A stretch of DNA of 64,000 nt from Catonia carolina (GCA_035578175.1 JAQMRL010000003.1:96517969-96581968); one strand, 5' to 3'; positions 10,701 through 22,789 are shown, counted from the first letter of the stretch. The notes: a model not told the origin generated them from the sequence alone. A program made the numbers and translations.

Positions 10701-12527
10701 GTAATCGTTTAACAAGATAAAAGTTAATAGTATTCACCATTTTAAAACCACATTAGACCACATACAGTAACACAACACTAAGCGTCACTATTGGGTGATC
10801 GCCATCATCGCGTCATTCATGCCACATTCCATCTCGCAAATCACATTTTTGATTATTATTAACAGGAACATTAAATTATATACATTGTTTTTTTTAATGG
10901 AGCGAAAACTACAATCTATTCTTATGCAGAATAATAAGCAGATGAGTTTTATTTTTATAAAAAAGGTAAGAACGAAATAATTATCAACAATTTTTTGTGG
11001 ACATTCATTCAATCCAACACGTATAATATAGTAAGTTTTTAACTCAATCTATCAGCATATATTTCCTCACTAAAGGTAGCAACATTTAAAATTTAACAAA
11101 TTGTTAAAATGGCGTAGGTGCAGGAAAATTTCAAGTTTTTTGGTGCAATTCAAATTTCTGGGAAATTAGAGAAAGTTTTTCTCTCTTAATAACTATTTTA
11201 TAATTTGAAACTTGTTATACTGACAGATACTATATATTTTGGTAATCAATTGCTGCAATTAGGAATAAGTTTTATTAGCTCATTAATTGTGTATAAACGG
11301 TTTCAACTTTTCAGAGCTCGTTTAAAGAAATATTATTCACCTCCTTTTAATACTTTGCAATTCAATTTTGTTCCCGATTGTTTAATCAACAGGAATATCA
11401 TTCGTACATCAAGAATTTAGAGTAAAACGATTTGTTGGCTTGAACATTATCAAAGTATGGAAATGGTGATGTAATGAAAAATTTAATCAAGGGAACATAA
11501 GTTAGCATTTAATTTGAATCGCTGCTTTTAAATTTTATACATTTTCGGTTTGACGACTGAAGTAAATGCAGTAAAAATCTATTAATATAAAATATAACTG
11601 TTTTTAAAAATTAAATTTTAATGAAATATTCTAATTCACAATGGGGTACGTACGCGAAAAGAATAATTTTGATAACTAATTCGTACTTTAAAATGCAATG
11701 AAATGCAAGTTTGGATGAACAAGTCCCAATTGGTAACATAATCCTTTTATCAGATGTATATGTATTTCCAATTAAACCGATTGTCCTTGCGAAACTGGTT
11801 TCAAAAACCAGTTAAGAAGTTTGTTTGTAATTGAGTAGGCTTGAGCGGGAGCTTAAGCGGAGTTGCAAGTCTTGCAAGATAAGAACTGCAGACCTAATTT
11901 CCTTTTTAATTGTATTTATCTTCCATAAATTTTTCTATTTTCCATTAATTTACAATATAAACTTATTTTTTATACTCGTTCAATTATTGTTTTTATTTTC
12001 CGTTTATTTTTTAAAAGTAGCCTACATAACGTGGTCTTTCTAATAAAACAGTTGTAAATATTTATTAAAAGATAACCTATTTACATTGAATTGATTTTGT
12101 TCATCCTTGCTGTATTTTTTTTACAGAATAGTAATAAAAGTACATATAATAAATATCAAACTGGCATTGTTTGTTAAAATATTTATAGGAGTAATAAATA
12201 CATTGATGAAAATAATTAAGTCAGCAGTAAAGTCTGTACACAAACTGTAACTTTTATAAATTGCATTTGTACTGTAATATAAAATAGTAAACGTTTATAT
12301 TATTTTGCAAACTAATCCATGGTATTTATAACTTTTTAATTTTTACGGAATTGCACAGTTTTGCCTATTTTACAATTCAGATAATTAGCTTGTTTCTACA
12401 TGAAGTGAAAAATTTTCCAACTTCTGCATCTAATGTTAATCAAAATTCTAATCAAATTCACCAGTAAGATAAAAATAATTATGTTCGTATATTAAAGATT
12501 TTGTTGATATTAAAGATTTTTTGGTTT
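10701..12527. other. No gene seen; AT-rich
   Basis: Short chance frames only (up to 74 codons on either strand). No repeat or RNA gene recognised. Confidence 0.4.
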
Positions 12528-12864
12528 CAGGGCTACAAAAAATAGTTCTGTTTCTTATCACATAGTCAGCCAATTATATGACTGAACAATTTAAGAACAG
12601 AAGAGGTAGTGGTGTAAAAGACACTAGTCAGAGTTATCTCCTCTGAGAGTAATGAATTTCACTGTACAACCAGACCCTGTGGTGAATGAAGTGAAGGTGT
12701 CATTTACAAGGCTGAAAGTGGGTGCTTTTCGGGGGCCTGGCATGCTGATAAGCGTACTTTTCTACTCAGTGAAAAAGGCAATTGTAAACCACCCACTCCT
12801 CATTTTTACTTAGAAAAATCTCTAGAGGTTCAAACCAGCCTTTTGACTGTTGACCTAAACAACA
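12528..12864 (+). mobile_element. Family C retroposon, 5'-truncated
   Basis: Lacks the TGCCC...GGGCA 5' end but runs from GGGCTACAAAAAATAGTTC through to GACCTAAACAACA at the 3' end. Mutated relative to 46421-46820. Confidence 0.85.
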
Positions 12865-12924
12865 TATCATAGATGCATGTATAATTAAATAAAAAATTAA
12901 ACTAGTGCACTAACAAAGGTCCTT

Positions 12925-13085
12925 TGAGTTTTAATTGTATTTTTCTCTTGCCAGTGTAAATAATGAAAATTGTAATCTATGTTTAATCATGAGTAAACAA
13001 TGTAATACGACAAATATAACTTAATTTTTAATCATGAATGAATGACTCAAAATGAAAATCAACCGTTTCATTCAAAATAAACCAA
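12925..13085 (-). repeat. Repeat X fragment
   Basis: Shares TCTCTTGCCAGTGTAAATA, TTTTAATCATGA and AAAATGAAAATCAACC with 3880-4082, in the same orientation as that copy. Confidence 0.45.
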
Positions 13086-13439
13086 TGAAAAATAATTCGT
13101 ATTCAGTCTCCTAAGAACAACGTTCAATCAATTTGTTTCCTACTGTTAACCCTCAGCCAATATTTACTCATTTGTTGAGCGTGTTTTGATTTATTTTTTC
13201 CGATCATTTAGTTCCAGTTGTTGATACTTCTTTTATTAAGTATTGTTTAGAATACGATTGTCCACTTAACATTGCGGTTACTAACCAGAACGATAGATAG
13301 TTTAACTGAGGTACAATATATAAAATGCAGTTTCATGATCAATATTGCAAAATCTTGTGTTGGATAGATTCAACAGAAATAATCAAGGTATGTAATCTTG
13401 AGGGTTCCATCTGATTGATTCAATCACTGGATTTTCACC

Positions 13440-13736
13440 TACCCAACTTTCTCGACCTAATCTTTCACTTCGTTAAGAAAAGCTTCCATAAATAATAAAC
13501 AGCGGAATGTAGACATTAGGTAGCACTGCATATTTTTTTCACTAGTGGAAAGAGTTGCTTGGAGAAGGTAGTGGTTAGCGCACATTTTGCGGACTGAATT
13601 TATAAAGTGATTGACGAGAAAGCTCCATCCAGATGAGAGATGTAACATAAGAAAGCCAAGGAAAGACAGAAGGAACAATAATATTTGGAGCTGTATGTTG
13701 TAACAGGCTGTGTGCCTAATAATCAGTAGTAAGAAG
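13440..13736 (+). pseudogene. RTE-like LINE 3' end (degenerate)
   Basis: Near 13620-13680 the plus strand reads HPDERCNIRKPRKDRRN, resembling the basic GxPRKRWxEQ tail of RTE-like proteins. The 3' end ACAGGCTGTGTGCCTAAT followed by TAGTAAGAAG matches the RTE 3' UTR at 7466-7495. Heavily decayed. Confidence 0.45.
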
Positions 13737-13738
13737 TA

Positions 13739-14518
13739 CAGGGTGATTTTTTAGTCCTGTTACCCAATTGTTAATGTCTGGTAATTTTTTTCTAAGAAAG
13801 GGATATTTTGTTTTGTGACACAAAGTTGGTAGCCCTACTCAACCGGTATAGATACGACAGTTTGAGTTGATTCTCCTTGAGTTGCGTAAAATTTTGTGCT
13901 GTTTCCAGTTGTGTTACGAACAGAATGTCTTTTACCCTAGAACAACGGGTTTTCATTCTTGAACAATATTTTGCTACAAAATCGTATGCGAGTGTAAAAG
14001 AATCATTTCAAATTAAATTTTTTGGTGTTCCTCCACTCTATTCTAGTCAATTTCTGGGCTAACTAACTGATTTTTTAGAGGCAGGTATTGTTTGCAGCAG
14101 AAAACGTAGTGGTCAACCAACTTTCTTGACAGATGACGTTAAGAGAATGTGAAAACAAGATTGCTCAATTCTCCATGGAAAAGTTTACAAAAACTTTCCT
14201 CGCATGTTGATTTGTCATGTTCGAGTGCTCAGAAAGCTGCTAAAAAATTGAAATTGTATCCGTATCACATACGATTAGTTCTAGAGCTTCAGCCTCCAGA
14301 TTTAAACAAGAGATTGTTTTAGGATAAAGACATTATGTTCGTAGCACGACCGGAAATGGCACAAAATTTTACACAGCTCAAGGAGAATCAACTCACACTA
14401 CCATATCCATACTGGTTGAGTAGGGCTACCAACTTAGTGTCACAAAACAAAATTTATTTTTTTTAGAAAAATATTACCAGACATTAACAATTGGGTAACA
14501 GGACTAAAAAATCACCTG
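13739..14518 (+). mobile_element. Snap-back mariner-like element with approximately 200-bp inverted ends
   Basis: A 780-bp element starting CAGGGTGATTTTTTAGTCC and ending with its inverse, flanked by TA on both sides (13737-13738 and 14519-14520), as expected for a Tc1/mariner insertion. The inverted arms are about 200 bp (13739-13938 and 14320-14518), far longer than the roughly 25-30 bp of ordinary mariner ends, and include the 5' leader and first codons of the transposase on both sides. The right end is thus an inverted copy of the left end. The interior keeps only the N-terminal half of a transposase, so the element is non-autonomous. Confidence 0.87.
13925..14330 (+). pseudogene. Mariner-like transposase, N-terminal DNA-binding half only
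   Basis: Starts MSFTLEQRVFILEQYFATKS (first helix-turn-helix), then frameshifted ACSRKRSGQP-like linker and LTDDVK, then SAQKAAKKLKLYPYHIRLV-like residues in another frame. None of the catalytic Asp motifs is present, because the inverted terminal arm takes over at about 14320. Several stops and frameshifts. It could at most encode a short DNA-binding fragment. It differs from the transposase at 815-1886 in the N-terminal residues, so it comes from a separate lineage. Confidence 0.8.
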
Positions 14519-14562
14519 TAGAATAGATCAAAGAAATGCCACTTAAGGAACGTGACCATTTT

Positions 14563-14742
14563 TTTTTTGTTTATTTAACGTCGCATCAACTACAGTGGTC
14601 ATTAGCGACGACGTTAGGTTATAAGTGTGAATGATAATGATTTTCTGTTACATATGAAAATATGCCGTCCCTGAGTGGGGTACGAACCCAAGACTGGATG
14701 ATGAAAGACGAGCACGTTACCAACTACGACAATGCGGCCGGC
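14563..14742 (-). mobile_element. SINE2, full copy with TSD
   Basis: In complement: GCCGGCCGCATTGTCGTAG head, A-box-like TAGTTGGTAACGTGCTC, B-box-like GGTTCGTACCC, body, poly(A). Flanked by perfect AACGTGACCATTTT repeats (14549-14562 and 14743-14756; the terminal T's may belong to the tail). A single-mutation B box and intact A-box region make this one of the two most complete SINE2 copies here. Confidence 0.88.
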
Positions 14743-14789
14743 AACGTGACCATTTTATTTAGTTTGTTTTTAGTTATTGATTTTCTTTA

Positions 14790-14853
14790 AGTTTAAAACT
14801 TTTACTGTTCTAGTTAATCTTTGAGTTTAAAACTTTTACTGTTCTAGTTAATC
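14790..14853. repeat. Tandem duplication, 34-bp unit, two copies
   Basis: AGTTTAAAACTTTTACTGTT and the following bases recur with a 34-bp period (14790 and 14824). Confidence 0.85.
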
Positions 14854-14859
14854 CTAATT

Positions 14860-15866
14860 AATTTAACAGTAAATAATTTGATTGTTTTCAAAAACGATTC
14901 GTATGTAGACCATATTTTAAACTAAATTAATAAGATACCCAAAAATTATAAACCAGAGATCTTCAGAATACAGTGTTATGTACAATCTGGTTCGGTTTTT
15001 TTTAATTTTACTGTTTAATAAAAAAAAAAATTAGTATTAAAAGTTCTAGAATACAATTCTTTGAAAAACAGTTATATCAAGCAAATTCAATTTATGTATG
15101 GATTAAAAAAATTAATAAGACTAGTGGGTCTTATATTTTTTAAATTGAAGAGTACATTTACTATTTAAAGGGTAACTTTAAATAAATTTATCATAAGTTA
15201 AAGTATTATAAACATAACAATTATTACAAAACTTGCACATACAGAATGGAATATAAATACATCATTAACTCGATTTTACATTTAGCTATAAAAAAATACC
15301 CAAAGAAACTTAATCAAAAATATTACATCTGAATACTCTATCTATTAAGCTATCGATTTAAAAAATAATTACTTTATATTGAGTCAATTTGTATTCTACG
15401 AAGGACATAGAATTCTATAATATTTTTATATTTTAATTCATACGTTGTTAATTCAAAAATATCTTCACACCGTTATTATGAATTTTAATTACAAAGCCTT
15501 TGCGATTCATTTTTTAAAACAGTATTTGTAGTCAAATGTAATAGGCTATTTTAGGTATAACATTAAAACATACTGTGGCTCAGTTAATTTATTAATTCTA
15601 AGAATTTGTAACTTTATTTTGAATATACTCAATCAAAAGAAATCTTCACATTATTTTCAATTAACAATGTCAACGGGAGAAATAACAAAAGAAAATTTCA
15701 AAACGGTTACGATATGAACTGCAGGCTCTGATCTACATCAGAACTATAATAAAACCAACTCACTTTTCTATGAAATTAAAAAACAAATTTTCATCTATTC
15801 TGTTTAAGTATGGTGTTTTCTTATTTATGGTAACGCCTTTTTACAATCAAAACAGTTTTCTTAGTA
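14860..15866. other. No gene seen; very AT-rich
   Basis: No coding frame, RNA gene or repeat recognised. Confidence 0.4.
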
Positions 15867-15867
15867 T

Positions 15868-16261
15868 GTTGTTGTTAAGGTCATCAGCCAAAAGGCTGGT
15901 TTGAACCTGTAGAGGTTTTACTAAATAAAACGAGAAGTGAGGTGGTTTACAATTGCCTTCCTCATTGAGTAAAAAATTACGCTTATCAGCAAACCGGGCC
16001 CTCTGAAAAGCTTATATTTTCCACTCTGCAAAAGACACCTTCACTTCATTCACCACAGGGTCTGGCTATAAAATGAAATTCATTACTTTCAGAGGAGATA
16101 ACTCTGATTAGTGCCTTCTATACCTCTACCTCTTCTGTTCTTAAATTATCCAGTCATATATTTGGCTGACCATGTGATAAGAAACAGAACTATTTATTTT
16201 AGTCCTGCAACGAACTGATTGAGTGTAAATAATCTGACACTCTACCTGTCCGTTATGGGTA
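15868..16261 (-). mobile_element. Family C retroposon, near full length
   Basis: In complement it spans the family from the degraded 5' hairpin (ACCCATAACGGACAGG) to the AGCC-TTTT-GGCT hairpin and (AAC)n tail (GTTGTTGTT on the plus strand at 15868). I found no target duplication, since the 5' end is mutated. Confidence 0.87.
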
Positions 16262-16289
16262 TCCTGATCCAGTGAATTTTATTTATAAA

Positions 16290-16640
16290 TTATCGAATTT
16301 CATCATCATCCTATTTATTAATCCTCTACCAAGGTTCCTTAGATCGGGCCCAATACAACTCTTCTCCACCTCTTTCTTTCGCTAAATCATATCCTCCATT
16401 ATTCTATTGGCATCGCATCTTTTCCTCAATTCATCCATACATGTACCCATCATTTCATTCTTGTTCTGCCCTTGATATTCCACCCATCTTCATGTCTAGC
16501 ATTCTTTCAGTCAGTCAACCTTCCTCCATCGTACTGGCAAACCCTCGTAGTCTGTTCAAATCTCCTTATCAGGCTGTCCTTCTCCAATTTTTCCCTGATT
16601 ACATAATTGCTTACTCTATCCTAGACTAAGCTTCTCACAC
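16290..16640 (-). pseudogene. LINE reverse transcriptase C-terminal remnant (second RTE-like lineage)
   Basis: The minus strand reads VSNYVIREKLEKDSLIRR, then after breaks NARHEDGWNIKGRTRM, the tail typical of RTE-like proteins with RLRWxGHVRR and MxGKRxRGRPRMRW motifs. It matches the lineage seen at 57031-57545, whose preserved part ends just where this begins (RKDRIRNEVIREK). Frameshifted and inactive. Confidence 0.55.
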
Positions 16641-17465
16641 TTAGGAAGAAACCTCTGGTTTCCTACTCTTTTTTACTTAACTTTTTTGAATTTATTAATT
16701 AAGAACGATAAAGATATTTTTATGGAAATTCTGAGATTTTATTTTTAAAACGAAAACAATGCTATTTATAATTCGATAATTACAATTTTAAAATACCAAA
16801 TTGGTTTAATAAATGATAGAGTTTAAAACGTATAATTGTTATTTTTAATTATCTTTAATTTTTTAGATTAATTCAAAACTATATATAGGATGTACGTAAT
16901 ATAAAATTAAATAATAAAAATAAAGTTAAAACTGCTTGAGGCAAAAAGCAGGAGGCGAATAAGTTGTGTAGATTATATAGGTCTCATATTATTACCCTGT
17001 CACATGTGCTTATTGCCCTATTATTATCTTACAGCTACCTACCATCCCCCCTCTTTTTAAAAATACTCCCTTGCTCGATAATACCCCCTCATCATAGTTT
17101 ATGGCAGCAAAAGCAAAACCCAGATATAATTACACGTTATACTGAACAGTCTATAATTCTCTATTTAAAAAAATACACATTTTATCCATTGGCTACTACA
17201 TATATGTTATTTCTTACATTATTAACTTTTTTATTGTAACAAGTGTTTTTATGAATGTAAAAAACTACTCACCTAACAAGGAAAAAATATTCATTAAAAT
17301 TTTCTTTTACATTTTTTACGTCATTCAATGAATATGTAACTGACCGCCTTGGTAGTTTTTTTATAGTTAAGGATATACATTCAACTAGTGAATCGGTGAT
17401 CCTGGATTCGACTCTTCAATAAAATCTACCTACTTTTATATAATTCCTTAATTTATAGTGTTTTT
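16641..17465. other. No gene seen; AT-rich
   Basis: Only a chance 91-codon hydrophobic frame at 16964-17239 with no family resemblance and AT-biased composition. Confidence 0.4.
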
Positions 17466-17849
17466 GTTTATTTCATCAGCCGAAAGGCTGGTTTAAACCT
17501 CTAGAGGCTTCACAAAGCAAAGTGAGGTTGTTTACCATTGCCTTCCACACTGAGTGGAAAAGTATGCTTATCAGGATGCCAGACCCTCTGAAAACCATGT
17601 ACATTTCATCCTGCAAATAACACATTCACTTTATTCCCTACAATGTCTGGGTATGTAATGAAATTCATTACTTTCAGAGGATTGAATAATTCTGACTAGT
17701 GTCTTTTACACCTCTACCTCTTCTGTTTTTAAATGCGTCAGTTATATAATTGGCTGACCATGTGATAGGAAACAGAAATATTGTTTGTAGCCCTGGAACA
17801 AGCAGATCAAGTGCAAATAATTTAACACTGAACCTGCCTGTTATGGGCA
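17466..17849 (-). mobile_element. Family C retroposon, near full length
   Basis: Runs from the GCCGAAAGGC hairpin (plus strand, 17479-17488) to TTATGGGCA at 17841-17849, the complement of the 5' end. Several small indels. A short AATTTAT occurs on both flanks but is too weak to call a target duplication. Confidence 0.87.
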
Positions 17850-18988
17850 ATTTATGCAATTGAATGTAAGCCCGTTATTCATTTTTTAGTAATCAATTCT
17901 AAAATTGATTTTCATAAAATTGGTTCGTTGGTTCTTTAATAGCTTAATTCCTCAGTATAGTATTACATCCAACATTCTTCACAACTTACGACAAATACTA
18001 CTATTGAAATTTTTCTCTGGCTCTTACATCCTCCTTATAACTTCAACTATCGTTTTAGTGATGATCTCGTGTTCTAAAACATAACCAATCGATTCAGAAA
18101 ATTCATCTCTTTTTTATCAATATTCCCATCCTACTAGAGCTTTTCTCAATACTTCAAAACGTGTTTTGAAAACGCTTAATAAGTTGCATACTTAAGTTAC
18201 TACATTCACCAAATAATTGGATAACGAAGGTTCAGAATGCTTTGAAAATGCTTTAAACACTAAATTATTAAATCGAAGTTGAGTCAAACCATTCTCTTCA
18301 GTTCCCGCCTAATTTACAATATATTGTGACGTTTATTCCAGATTCTTTCGTGAACTAATTATCTCTAAATAAAATTCAATTTTAAATTTATAACAAATAT
18401 ATATTTACAAATTAATTACTTATATGAAATATTATACTTATAAAACTAGAAAATTACAATAAACCACTTAACTTATTGACAGACTAAATTAATTATAAAA
18501 TTGTTTGAAACTTAACCAAAACATAAACTAAACTTAACTGAAAATAAATATGGCCATTTACTATGAAATAACCAAGTTATTCATTTTTATAAGAGTACAC
18601 TTTTTCCTTTCACCAAGAATGTATTTACATTTGCTACACACAAGCGCAAACGCTTTCTCACTTCACTTCATAACACAAAATAACTTCACCATGGTTTACA
18701 CATTAATGACTACCACACAAAAGTATAGCGACTTTAATCCACAGCCAAATAAATTTTTCTCAAAAAATAAATAATAAATAGAATACTAGAACACAAAGAA
18801 TAAAATAATCCAGAGAAATAAATAACATAATAGCCTAATGGAACCCCTTTACTCTACACAAGAAAATCAACAACTGAATGAAGTTTAGCCGTTAGTCCAA
18901 AAATCAATTCATTACTTGTCAAAATTCATACAAAAGTAATATTGTCAAAACACAATTGTCCGTTTATCAGATATATGTCACAAAATTT
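17850..18988. other. No gene seen; AT-rich
   Basis: No repeat, RNA gene or significant frame recognised. Confidence 0.4.
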
Positions 18989-18989
18989 T

Positions 18990-19180
18990 TCATCTGCCTA
19001 CAATTCTCTCTCCTTCGATCTTTTTCATTCATTATCAGCCAGAGTTTCATCTTTCTGACAAATTTTCGCATGTTAATATTATATACCATTCTATGCAATA
19101 TGGAAACATATATTTCTATTACATAGAAGGTAATAATAGTATTCAGACAGATAAACAGGTATGTAATGAATGATCTATTG
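18990..19180. repeat. Repeat D copy 1
   Basis: Shares CTGCCTACAATTCTCTCTCC, an ACCATTCTATGCAATAT-type block, CATATATTT and AATAGTATTCAGACAGA, in order, with 36395-36630. Class unknown. Confidence 0.6.
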
Positions 19181-19296
19181 CACAAGTTACCGATACAGGG
19201 AAGATATTTCCGTAAATAACGAATTATGGTTTAATTACATTCAAAATAATGTAGTAGTATAAGGTTCCTCGATTTGTTAGTATTAATTTAAATAAA

Positions 19297-19361
19297 CAAA
19301 AACTTACTGCTCTTTCATCGAAAATGTATAAAATTTTTGGTGAAAGAGCGGAAAGTTTTGG
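19297..19361 (+). other. Long imperfect hairpin, 29-nt arms, 7-nt loop
   Basis: The arms at 19297-19325 and 19333-19361 are complementary at 24 of 29 positions as DNA. In plus-strand RNA, three of the five mismatches become G-U pairs, giving 27 of 29 paired. The loop is GTATAAA. The shape is compatible with a precursor RNA hairpin or a tiny fold-back transposon. No expression evidence is available here. Confidence 0.5.
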
Positions 19362-20640
19362 TTTTAAAATGTAAACATTTTTTAACAATTTAAAATTTTG
19401 AAATATTAAGGAAACTAAAAAGTCATGACCACTTAAGAAAGCTACTGCATCGACTTATTATGAGACGTTATTCATAAATAAAAGTAAAAGTAAACTTGAA
19501 AAAGAAAATAAATAAAAGTGTTTTATAAAAGCAGACAATTATTTTGAATTTCTAACGTGAAAACAATAAATTTCAACAGTCTATTGTTTAGCTTCTCAAG
19601 AGAAGATTATTTTATAAATTTCGTGTGGAGGAATTTCGATGTTAAGCATCGATTGTAAGATTCAGATAGTCGGATGGACTGCGCAAAGCTATGCCAAGAG
19701 TTTCAGGCAGTTGACACCCTGCCTCGAAAATGAAAGCGGTTTATCCACTTATTTATATACAATGGTAACCGAAAGAATTGCTATAAATATTTTTCTAACG
19801 TCTTATTAGTGCTAACACTCAGTTAAACAGTTGAATTAGACAATCGTGCACATTACAAATGAAATATTAATTCTCACGACGCTGTGTTTAAGGTTATAAT
19901 TAAGAATTCTTGTGTGTTAAAAGAATTAATTAATAATAAAATCAACCAATACCAATTAAATAATATTATCATACGTAGTAATATAATTCAATGATTTCTT
20001 TTTCTTTTTTTAACGCAATCATTAATTTATGTTTTCATATTAAAATTAATGGAAAAATAAAATTTTGACACTTATTATTTGTGGTATTGAAGCTGAGGTA
20101 TAAGAAATGTTATTCGTATTTTTTTCTACTTATTTACTGTATAAATTTAATAATGTAAAAAAATTTATTTGTACCGTTCTTAGGATATTTCGGTTTGAAT
20201 CCCAGTCGTATCCATGCAGTACTTTTTTTTCTACAATAATTTTTGTCCATAAAATTCTGTATATATCATGACCCATTAATAAGAACTTTTTTATTACTAC
20301 CATAAAAATTAAATTTTTTTGAACAAGTCCTGTAAGCAATGATCTAATTAATGTAGTTTGTTAGGTATTGTATGTTTATAATAATATGAATGGTCTAGAT
20401 ATCTATTTTTATGTAAATAATAAGAATGGTTCAATATTTGGTCCAAGAGGAGGGCGGTTACCGGAATGGGTAAATATGCCTAATCGATAATGTTTCTTTT
20501 TGTCTTAGATTTTTATTACGGTACTGTGAATTGAGCTGCATAACTTCCGTATATGATATTTAAATGGTGGTGGGGAATTTCACTTTAAAGAGAAGAGGTA
20601 CCTAGTGGTACATTCTCCGTTTAAAACTTCGGGTATTGTA
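19362..20640. other. No gene seen; AT-rich
   Basis: No repeat or coding frame recognised. A slightly GC-richer 60-bp patch occurs at 20430-20490. Confidence 0.35.
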
Positions 20641-20646
20641 CGTCAT

Positions 20647-20860
20647 TCAGACCAAAAGGTCTCTACTCCATTTTCGCTTTAAACGTCGCACAGTTTGGAA
20701 GTTTCTTGTAGCTGGATCACGGGCTAGTTGGTTTGGATGGTCATCTAGTCTTTCCGCGCTCTTTTCCCGTGCAAGAATTGCTGTGTCGTCAGCATACGTC
20801 GCGGTTACCGATTTGTCTAGGATAAGCATAAATGATGAAAAAAGGTCATAATAATCAAAA
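20647..20860 (-). pseudogene. Jockey-type LINE with internal deletion (RT box joined to C terminus)
   Basis: On the minus strand one open frame reads SVTATYADDTAILAREKSAE and then, after a junction, HPNQLARDP and RRLKRKWSRDLLV plus stop. YADDTAIL is the catalytic RT box. RLKRKWSRDLL is the extreme C terminus of the RDLL-ending Jockey subfamily. The approximately 250 residues that normally separate them are missing, so an in-frame deletion has joined the two. Upstream sequence is AT-rich and unrelated. Confidence 0.75.
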
Positions 20861-20904
20861 ATAATATATTTTTTATATAATTTTAACTTTTCCGTTTTCA
20901 TTTA

Positions 20905-22445
20905 ATTTTTATTCTTTTTTATAAACTATACAATACAGTACAACCATCCAAAAGTTTAACTATTTTTTTCAAGCAATACATCCGCCATTCAAGAGTTGAA
21001 TACTCATGTAGTTGAAAATTCAAGAGTTGAACAATAAAATAAAAATTAATAAAACTAGAGAACAAACTTAAGGAAAATTGGATAATAAAAATTTATAACA
21101 ATTGTAATATAGAATACATAGAACAAGACGTAGGGTACAAATAAAAAATTTCATAAAATGTTATGATAAACGAAATGAATCGTTAAAATAAATAATTTCT
21201 ACGTGAGTAATTACATTGTGAACTACCCAAAGTAAAATAAATTACAAAAGCGAAATTTTAAATTTTTATAAACTCTATAATAATCGTATAATAAAAGATA
21301 AAATATGGAAACTTTTTTTATATAATTTTGTTACACTTTTTAATCTTTATCATTTATTTTCAGTTAAATCAATAGATGTCTGCTACATTTTCTTCGTCGA
21401 CAGCGGCATGTTAAATTTCATCTTGACATTTTGCTGTATATTAGAAAAGGACCAATGTGGTCTGTTAATTTCTGTTAAATTTTGAATATTTGATTTCGGC
21501 AGCTTCTGCTACAAAAGGAATTTCAAGTTGGAAACTACTTTGCATAATGATGAACAACACGTTACGCAACTAATTTAACATTCCATGTAAAACTAAAAAT
21601 ATTACTTTAATTTCAGGGTTTTAATTATTGTAATAACTAACTCCACTGAAACCTAACTAAAGTTAAGTCTTCCATTTCTCAAGTTACTGATTGATTAATG
21701 AACACGTTTTTTTGTACTATCAAATACTTTTCTAACATATAATATGAAAGATACACAATTTTCTATAAATAGGTAGACACATATATTTTTTAAAGTATTT
21801 GTATACACGAATTCTATGCCAGTGCTTTAACAAGGGCTTGGTTTGTTTGTGTTAGCCCTCCAGGACAGCTAGTAATGCACCGTTGGATGTACGGCCACCT
21901 GGTGCCTGGTGCTTGATTCGTTTCCTAATTTATATTATTATTTCTCAGCATCATGGTGAGTTAGTATAGTCACGGATTGGTGTAGTTGCCTGATTGTCTG
22001 TTCGTCTATTTCTTACTTGGCTTCAATCGTGATTCGGTACTCATCGTGCTCTCAAATAATTTGTCCAGCCTCTTTTTCGGCAGTTGAAACTACCTTATAC
22101 TTTTTTATTTTTTATTTTATATGAACCATCTTGATTGCCAGCTGCCTTTGTTATAATGAACTAAGTATTTAATCTTTTTCTCTCTTGCTACACCAGTATT
22201 TTTTTAATTAAAAATAAACCAAAAAATATTTTTATAATAACGAACTTATTAGAATTTATCACACAAGTTATAAATATATAAGTCGCAAATTTATATTTTT
22301 CATTTTAATAGACTACAAGAAATTGGTAAAATATAAAACATTTTGCTAATAACTAAATTTATGTTACAATAATTGTAAAATATTATTTTCTTACTAATAC
22401 TTAAATTATTCATGAAAATAATGTGTTTTTTTTAAATAGTGTTAT
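20905..22445. other. No gene seen; AT-rich with a more complex patch at 21820-22110
   Basis: The 21820-22110 patch has near-even base composition (GGCTTGGTTTGTTTG and CCTCCAGGACAGC onward) but no frame and no recognised family. The rest is AT-rich. Confidence 0.35.
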
Positions 22446-22455
22446 TTTACACAAA

Positions 22456-22778
22456 ACCACCAGGTTGGTCTAGAGGTAAAGTCGTCGCCACGAGTCAGCT
22501 GATTTTCGGAGACGAAGGTTCCTGGTTCAAATCCTAGTAGAGGTAGTTAATTTTATACGCATTTGAATACTAGTCAGTGGTTACCGGTGTACCTTGATGG
22601 TTGGGGTTCAATTAACCATACTTTCTCAGGATTGGTCGGCCTGGGTCTGTACAAGACTACACCTCATTTACACGTCATAAACATTATCCTCATCTCATTG
22701 GGTCATGGGGTTGCTTATTGTTCTAAATTGAACAGATTGCGACATACACACATTAGGCATAACAAAATAAAATAAAAA
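22456..22778 (+). mobile_element. SINE1, full length, with TSD
   Basis: Head CCACCAGGTTGGTCTAGAGG (A box region), B box GGTTCAAATCC, body with CAGTGGTTACCGGTG and GGTCGGCCTGGGTCTGTACA, then an A-rich tail. TTTACACAAA precedes it (22446-22455) and recurs at 22779-22788, directly before the next SINE1. The B box is close to the tRNA consensus. Confidence 0.9.
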
Positions 22779-22789
22779 TTTACACAAAC

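Noticed and set aside
22456..22560. Possible functional tRNA gene
   Set aside because: Same reason: it is the head of SINE1, with A-rich tail and TSD.
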